From the NCBI RefSeq assembly GCF_002238335.1, contig NZ_CP022347.1, positions 496,001-560,000 on the forward strand: 64,000 nucleotides of DNA. The letters are read 5' to 3'. Under the pieces are notes generated by a model that was not told the origin of the DNA, ran no database searches, and saw nothing but the letters and a program-made list of their open reading frames with translations. This DNA comes from Campylobacter avium LMG 24591. Its GTDB lineage: Bacteria > Campylobacterota > Campylobacteria > Campylobacterales > Campylobacteraceae. The translations under genes were made by a program, and so were the position numbers. Positions 60,513 through 64,000 of this stretch are shown here, piece after piece (position 1 is the first letter of the stretch; the number at the start of each line of letters is the position of its first letter).

Positions 60513-60559
60513 AAATATCTTACATTGCAAGGTTATTCCAAGTTTGTTTCGGTATAATT
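60513..60559 (+). promoter_or_regulatory. Promoter segment of module 10
   Basis: Copy of 59976-60022 with TATAAT at 60553-60558. The palindrome reads CTTACATTGCAAG here, one base off symmetry. Followed by the ribosome-site hairpin CTTCTTTC/GAAAGGAG (60585-60604). Confidence 0.7.
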
Positions 60560-60610
60560 ATTTCATCTAAGCGTTAAAGACTTACTTCTTTCGGCGGAAA
60601 GGAGGGTTTA

Positions 60611-60685
60611 ATGGTTGAGAGGATACTCACTATCTTGATACTAATACTAACATTAGTTAAAGAGATTTTGAACCTCCTTAACTAA
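60611..60685 (+). CDS. Tiny hydrophobic peptide, 24 residues (module 10)
   Basis: Reads MVERILTILILILTLVKEIL then NLLN. Third intact member of the ER-ILI-VKE type. The ribosome site is within a hairpin. No HTH gene follows, only a pseudoknot and then the convergent capsid gene. Confidence 0.68.
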   Translation: MVERILTILILILTLVKEILNLLN

Positions 60686-60717
60686 ATCTTTCTCAAACTG
60701 AACGAAATTCTATAAAA

Positions 60718-60777
60718 GCTGTGCTTAAGCCTAGCTTAGAGAATATTTTAGCCGTTAGAAAAGCACAGCGGCGGCTA
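60718..60777 (+). promoter_or_regulatory. H-type pseudoknot RNA, module 10
   Basis: Arm A GCTGTGC (60718-60724), hairpin TAAGC/GCTTA in the loop, arm B AGCCGTT (60750-60756), arm A' GCACAGC (60763-60769), arm B' GGCGGCT (60770-60776, two G-U pairs). Arm A and A' both differ from modules 4 and 7 in a matched way. Confidence 0.85.
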
Positions 60778-60825
60778 AACTTTAAAACAGAATAAATGAT
60801 ATTTAGGTCGGGACGGGCGTAACCT

Positions 60826-62007
60826 TTATTCCTTAGATGAAAAGATTGCTATGGTGGCAAAGTCTTGGTTATCAAAAATAGTTCTTTGTCCTGCTGGACT
60901 TTGAAACCTAGCCTTTGAGATAGCAAAGAGCTTATCAACACCACAAATCGTCTTTCTTCCAACATCTTGCATATCATCAATATAAAATTTAGTTTGCTCG
61001 CTTCCTACCATTAGCAAAGCAGAAGCACCGATTAAAAAGCCCATACTTAAAGGCTGGGTGTCTGTGTAGTAAGATGGAGGCGTGATTTTATTAGAAAAAT
61101 TAGCGGCTATGATATTTTCTTTATACTCAGCATCGCTAACCTCGCTATTTAAAAGTCCTACATTTAGCTTGGTCCAAACACCCATATCAATAACAGGGCA
61201 ATTTTCTATAATTCCAACAAGACCTGTGAAGATGTTGTTTTCATTACCTCTTACGCCGATTTTTTGCATTTCACGCCACAAAGGGTCATTTCTTAGCTGG
61301 TTGCACTGATAGCTATCAAGCAAGATAACATAAGAGTAATTTTCTATGTTAATGCCTCCTACGGTGTGTCTTGTAGAACGCATAGGCTTTATAGGAAAGG
61401 CTTCTTTGCCGTTGTATTTAACTCCGTTTTTAGCCATAAATATAGCCTTGCTTAAAGCCTTAACCGTTAAAACATCGCCTTTTTGAATTTGTCTGCTTAA
61501 TTCATTTACGCTTTTAGCATTGCTTCCGTCCTTAAAGCCAGTAGCACCCGCATCAGCTACTACGCAATTTGTTACATCATTACTTAAGGCTGTAACGAAG
61601 TATTTATCCCTTTTTCTTACTATCCAATCCGTAAGGCTAGGCACGGCTTGTTTTACGAAGTCGATATTTTTAATGTCTGAGTATTGTTTAATCTCGCTTT
61701 TCATCGAGTTGCCTACATTATCAGGCTCTACGGTTTGGCTTAAAATCTCCATAGTGTCTAAATTTGTATCAAAGTCAGCATTACCTCTAACTCCGCTTCC
61801 TGTTAAAGGAGCTTGAAGTCTTGGGCGGTAAGGTGCTTTAACATCGACCTTATAAGTTCTTATGCCTCTATCTGTTCCGCTTCCAACAAAGGGTTCAAAA
61901 GGGCTTTTTTTCCAAGAAGCAAGCTCTATAACCTTGCCTATGTTTATACTTACATTTGGGTCACTTTGCCAATTTTCGATATTGATTTGATTTAATTCTG
62001 CATACAT
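60826..62007 (-). CDS. Phage major capsid protein (N4 gp56/DUF4043-like)
   Basis: 393 residues. The stretch DPLWREMQKIGVRGNENNIF followed by TGLVGIIENCPVIDMGVW is typical of the N4-gp56/DUF4043 capsid group, and the length fits an HK97-fold shell protein. It is last in a minus-strand run after scaffold-like and decoration-like genes, the usual head-gene order. Convergent with module 10. Confidence 0.8.
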   Translation of the reverse strand: MYAELNQINIENWQSDPNVSINIGKVIELASWKKSPFEPFVGSGTDRGIRTYKVDVKAPYRPRLQAPLTGSGVRGNADFDTNLDTMEILSQTVEPDNVGNSMKSEIKQYSDIKNIDFVKQAVPSLTDWIVRKRDKYFVTALSNDVTNCVVADAGATGFKDGSNAKSVNELSRQIQKGDVLTVKALSKAIFMAKNGVKYNGKEAFPIKPMRSTRHTVGGINIENYSYVILLDSYQCNQLRNDPLWREMQKIGVRGNENNIFTGLVGIIENCPVIDMGVWTKLNVGLLNSEVSDAEYKENIIAANFSNKITPPSYYTDTQPLSMGFLIGASALLMVGSEQTKFYIDDMQDVGRKTICGVDKLFAISKARFQSPAGQRTIFDNQDFATIAIFSSKE

Positions 62008-62022
62008 TGTTTATCCTTTATT

Positions 62023-62388
62023 CTAATATTCAGTCTTTATTAAAGATGGTAAAAAATACTCAGCCCTGATAACCACAACGCCATCAGCACTAGCCTCGCT
62101 TCTTGAAATGCTGACAAAGGAGTTTTGTTTCGTGCTGGTTATCACAGAGCTTAACTCGCTTTTTTTGCTATCAAGCCCTAAGGAGCTTATAAAAAAGCTT
62201 TTTTCCTCATCAAGCCCTACATCAAGGGTATTTCCCATCGTATCAGGCTCTACTATCTCTACGCTTAAGTGCAAAATTTCAGCACCCTTAGGCAGCATTA
62301 AAGCCTTGAAATTTTCCTTTTCTACCTCGTTTAAATTTACCTGTGCTCTTGCTAGATAAGAGACATTATTTACATACTGTATAGCCAT
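62023..62388 (-). CDS. Probable head-decoration protein
   Basis: 121 residues, all-beta looking (GAEILHLSVEIVEPDTMGNT and later VVVIRAEYFLPSL). Lies between scaffold-like and capsid genes; shares the ...EPDxxGN... turn with the capsid. Decoration or head-completion role inferred from position. Confidence 0.6.
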   Translation of the reverse strand: MAIQYVNNVSYLARAQVNLNEVEKENFKALMLPKGAEILHLSVEIVEPDTMGNTLDVGLDEEKSFFISSLGLDSKKSELSSVITSTKQNSFVSISRSEASADGVVVIRAEYFLPSLIKTEY

Positions 62389-62397
62389 TGTTTCTCC

Positions 62398-62967
62398 TTA
62401 AATTCTACTCATTGGCAGTTCATCACTGCTTAAAGATGTTGTTTGTGTATCGCTTGCGTTTGCTTGCAGTTGCTTTGGCAAGTCCTCTTCTTGCTTAGCT
62501 GCTGTGCCTGTTGCACTTTGATAAATTTGATAAAGCACTTCAAAAAACTCATTTGGTGCTAGTTTATCAAGCTCGGCCTTGTATTTGTTACCCAAATCCT
62601 CGTTATAAAACTCGGTTAAAGTGTTTATGTCAGCTTCAGGGTGCTTTTGCAAAAACTCATTTTGCGCAGCTTCTATGCCTTGCAAGCCTTCTTTTTCTTT
62701 AATGGAGTTTTCTAAGCTTGCTAACTCCTCTTTTTTACTGCCTACTTGCTGGGCGTAGTGAGCGTTTTGCATATCTAGCAGGTTTTTAATAAAGGCTTTT
62801 TTATCCTCAAAAAAGAGCTCTTCAGCCTTTTCATCTAAATTTTGCACTGCAAAATCTATGAAGTTGTTTTCTAAAGAAGCCTCAGCCTGTGCTAATTCGT
62901 TGTTTAAAGCCTCAAACCTAGCCTTATCTTGCGAGGTGTCGTAAGGGGATGGTTGATTTTCTTGCAT
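62398..62967 (-). CDS. Probable head scaffold protein
   Basis: 189 residues, acidic, almost fully helical with coiled-coil stretches, Gln/Glu/Lys-rich, and disordered ends. Gene order directly before decoration and capsid genes and the composition fit a scaffold. Starts behind AAGGAAAAG. Confidence 0.65.
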   Translation of the reverse strand: MQENQPSPYDTSQDKARFEALNNELAQAEASLENNFIDFAVQNLDEKAEELFFEDKKAFIKNLLDMQNAHYAQQVGSKKEELASLENSIKEKEGLQGIEAAQNEFLQKHPEADINTLTEFYNEDLGNKYKAELDKLAPNEFFEVLYQIYQSATGTAAKQEEDLPKQLQANASDTQTTSLSSDELPMSRI

Positions 62968-63160
62968 ACTTTTCCTTTATAAAAATTTGTCAAATCTTAA
63001 GGCTTTTTTCAAATTTTAAAAAGGGTTAAAGTTTTGCAAGCTCTTTTTGTGTATAATGTTTAAAAGGAATAATCCTTTTTTATTTTTACTGTTTTTAACC
63101 CTTTTTTAAAGCTCTTATTTTTGTTTAAATTCTTTTATAAATGATAATCTCAAAGGTGGC
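62968..63160. promoter_or_regulatory. Divergent promoter region between head genes and ejection-type genes
   Basis: AAGGGTTAA box (63021-63029), TATAAT at 63052-63057, then AAAAGGA/TCCTTTT hairpin at 63062-63079 and a second, inverted TTAACCCTT box (63095-63103). The plus-strand promoter should drive 63161 onward. Confidence 0.6.
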
Positions 63161-63481
63161 ATGATGTTTCCCGATGGTATAGCTGGAGGATTTTTCGCCG
63201 GTACCGGTGCTGGTGCCCCGCAAGCAAGCAAAGAGAGAACAAAAGCTGCGAAAGGAGGAGGAATGTTAGAAGGAATAGGCTCGTTATTAGGTGGTGTTGG
63301 GTCTTTATTTGGTGCTTTGGACTCTGCTTTTGGAAATGGTAAAAAAATGGTGAATATCGCAAAGGATAATCTAAATCTACAAAAAGAGCAAGCAAGGCTA
63401 GAAAACCAACGCTACGAGGAAAATAAAAAGAATTTGCAAGACAATGTAGATATGATAGGCTCAGTCTTTTCAAGATACTAA
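63161..63481 (+). CDS. Gly-rich internal virion protein, probable DNA-ejection type
   Basis: 106 residues (ATG at 63161 or 63164). A Gly/Ala/Pro-rich start (IAGGFFAGTGAGAPQA), an amphipathic Gly-rich helix (GSLLGGVGSLFGALDSAFG), then a coiled coil. Reminiscent of small podovirus ejection proteins that enter the cell envelope. AAAGGTGG precedes the start. An opposite-strand frame here is a shadow. Confidence 0.6.
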   Translation: MMFPDGIAGGFFAGTGAGAPQASKERTKAAKGGGMLEGIGSLLGGVGSLFGALDSAFGNGKKMVNIAKDNLNLQKEQARLENQRYEENKKNLQDNVDMIGSVFSRY

Positions 63482-63484
63482 AAT

Positions 63485-64000
63485 ATGGCTTTTTCTTTAA
63501 AAAAGACACTGCTTGCAAAAAGGATAAAAAAATTTCGCAACCGAGCCCTTGAAAATTGGGGACGCACGATAAAAGAATATGACCTAAGAATAGATGTAAA
63601 TTCACTTTACAGCGAAGCAAACGATTACGGCTATATAATGGCTCAAAGAGGGTTCTTAGGTGCTTTGGTAAATATCATCACAAACCCTGTGAATTTGCTA
63701 ATCCTAGCCGTTTATATCGTGGTTCAGTTTATACCTGGCTTAAATGTGATAGCGAATTCGACCCTGCCTGCTTGGTTTAGTTCTTTAGTCTCTGCTGCGA
63801 ATATAACAGCTAATATAGCCTCCGTAGTTAGCACTGCTTACAATCAACAAAAGCTTTTAAATGCCGAGATAGGAGCGTATGGTGAGATAGCAAGCTCAAG
63901 CTTAAACGAAAGCGTACAAGATGCTAGAATGGCCAAGGCAAAAAGTGAAACCTTAACAAATTCTTTAATCTACGCCCCTTATGAAATCCTGCCAAAAGGT
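63485..64000 (+). CDS. Internal virion-type protein with membrane segment, cut by window edge
   Basis: At least 172 residues, frame open to the edge. Basic N-terminus (FSLKKTLLAKRIKKFRNRAL), a hydrophobic segment (ITNPVNLLILAVYIVVQFIP), a second apolar stretch, then helical. It follows the Gly-rich gene by 3 bases. Probably another ejection or tail-tube protein. Confidence 0.55.
   Translation, partial: MAFSLKKTLLAKRIKKFRNRALENWGRTIKEYDLRIDVNSLYSEANDYGYIMAQRGFLGALVNIITNPVNLLILAVYIVVQFIPGLNVIANSTLPAWFSSLVSAANITANIASVVSTAYNQQKLLNAEIGAYGEIASSSLNESVQDARMAKAKSETLTNSLIYAPYEILPKG

Larger units (their letters stand above)
29167..64000. mobile_element. Podovirus-like prophage or phage-like element (right end outside window)
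   Basis: Carries terminase subunits, P22-like portal, major capsid with scaffold- and decoration-like genes, tail-fibre and ejection-type proteins, holin and spanin candidates, and a giant polyvalent protein. Host genes stop at the truncated autotransporter. The exact left end is not resolved; the first clear element-type module is at about 29990. No integrase, attachment site or replication gene is seen, so the element may be larger or circular (plasmid-like). Confidence 0.85.

Noticed and set aside
32248..60777. Type III (ToxIN-like) toxin-antitoxin RNA
   Set aside because: Type III antitoxins are tandem short pseudoknot repeats before an endoribonuclease gene. Here each is single and precedes an HTH protein. 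Some mechanistic likeness cannot be excluded.
63150..63620. Minus-strand frame of 156 codons
   Set aside because: Opposite the Gly-rich and membrane virion genes, which have ribosome sites and protein-like composition; Leu/Ser/Phe-rich shadow.

Overview
The window looks like a Campylobacter chromosome (Epsilonproteobacteria/Campylobacterota). It is AT-rich, has TATAAT -10 boxes without clear -35 boxes, and carries the run glnA, cheZ-like, U32, purE, a DUF3972-like gene, glyQ, nif3-like, zinc-ribbon, waaA, rluD-like, ffh, rpsP, khpA, rimM, trmD, rplS, class II DAHP synthase, arsC-like, which I know from C. jejuni. A second syntenic block (flgS, a DUF234-type gene, a class V aminotransferase) follows. 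I cannot name the species.

Positions 1-29166 are mostly ordinary host DNA. In order they hold a metal-efflux P1B ATPase (cut by the left edge) with its ArsR/SmtB regulator, a TRAP dicarboxylate-type transporter operon on the minus strand, a decayed POT peptide transporter, glnA, the long translation/SRP/purine operon on the plus strand, flgS and neighbours, a rhomboid protease, a SixA phosphatase, a YafQ-type toxin-antitoxin pair, and a truncated autotransporter preceded by two T15 tracts.

Positions from about 29.2 kb to the right edge are a prophage or phage-like element with short-tailed (podovirus-like) virion genes: small and large terminase, P22-like portal, scaffold-like protein, decoration-like protein, N4 gp56/DUF4043-like major capsid, tail-fibre and ejection-type proteins, holin candidate and overlapping spanins. 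A 2497-residue 'polyvalent' protein carries two ADP-ribosyltransferase-like domains and several nuclease-like domains. No integrase, replication gene or endolysin is seen, so the element continues beyond 64000. Virion genes lie on both strands in short units separated by long, structured, non-coding DNA.

The most unusual content is a repeated small module found about nine times in the element: a TATAAT promoter, a conserved leader (in several copies a hairpin that buries the ribosome-binding site), a 20-27 residue hydrophobic peptide, a conserved H-type pseudoknot, and a 65-83 residue helix-turn-helix protein. Stem sequences differ between copies with compensatory changes, which strongly supports the pseudoknot. 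I recognise no named family. A second repeat family of hairpins with an ACTTGTT loop, flanked by GGCCTTTAG and GGTCGGG boxes, sits upstream of virion genes.

A separate six-gene minus-strand cassette (52157-54128) joins an ImmA/IrrE metallopeptidase, a two-segment membrane protein, a Panacea-domain (SocA-like) antitoxin, a small partner and two tiny membrane proteins. It looks like a phage-borne toxin-antitoxin or immunity locus. A G10 tract inside a small virion-type gene (54353-54362) suggests phase variation of a phage structural protein.
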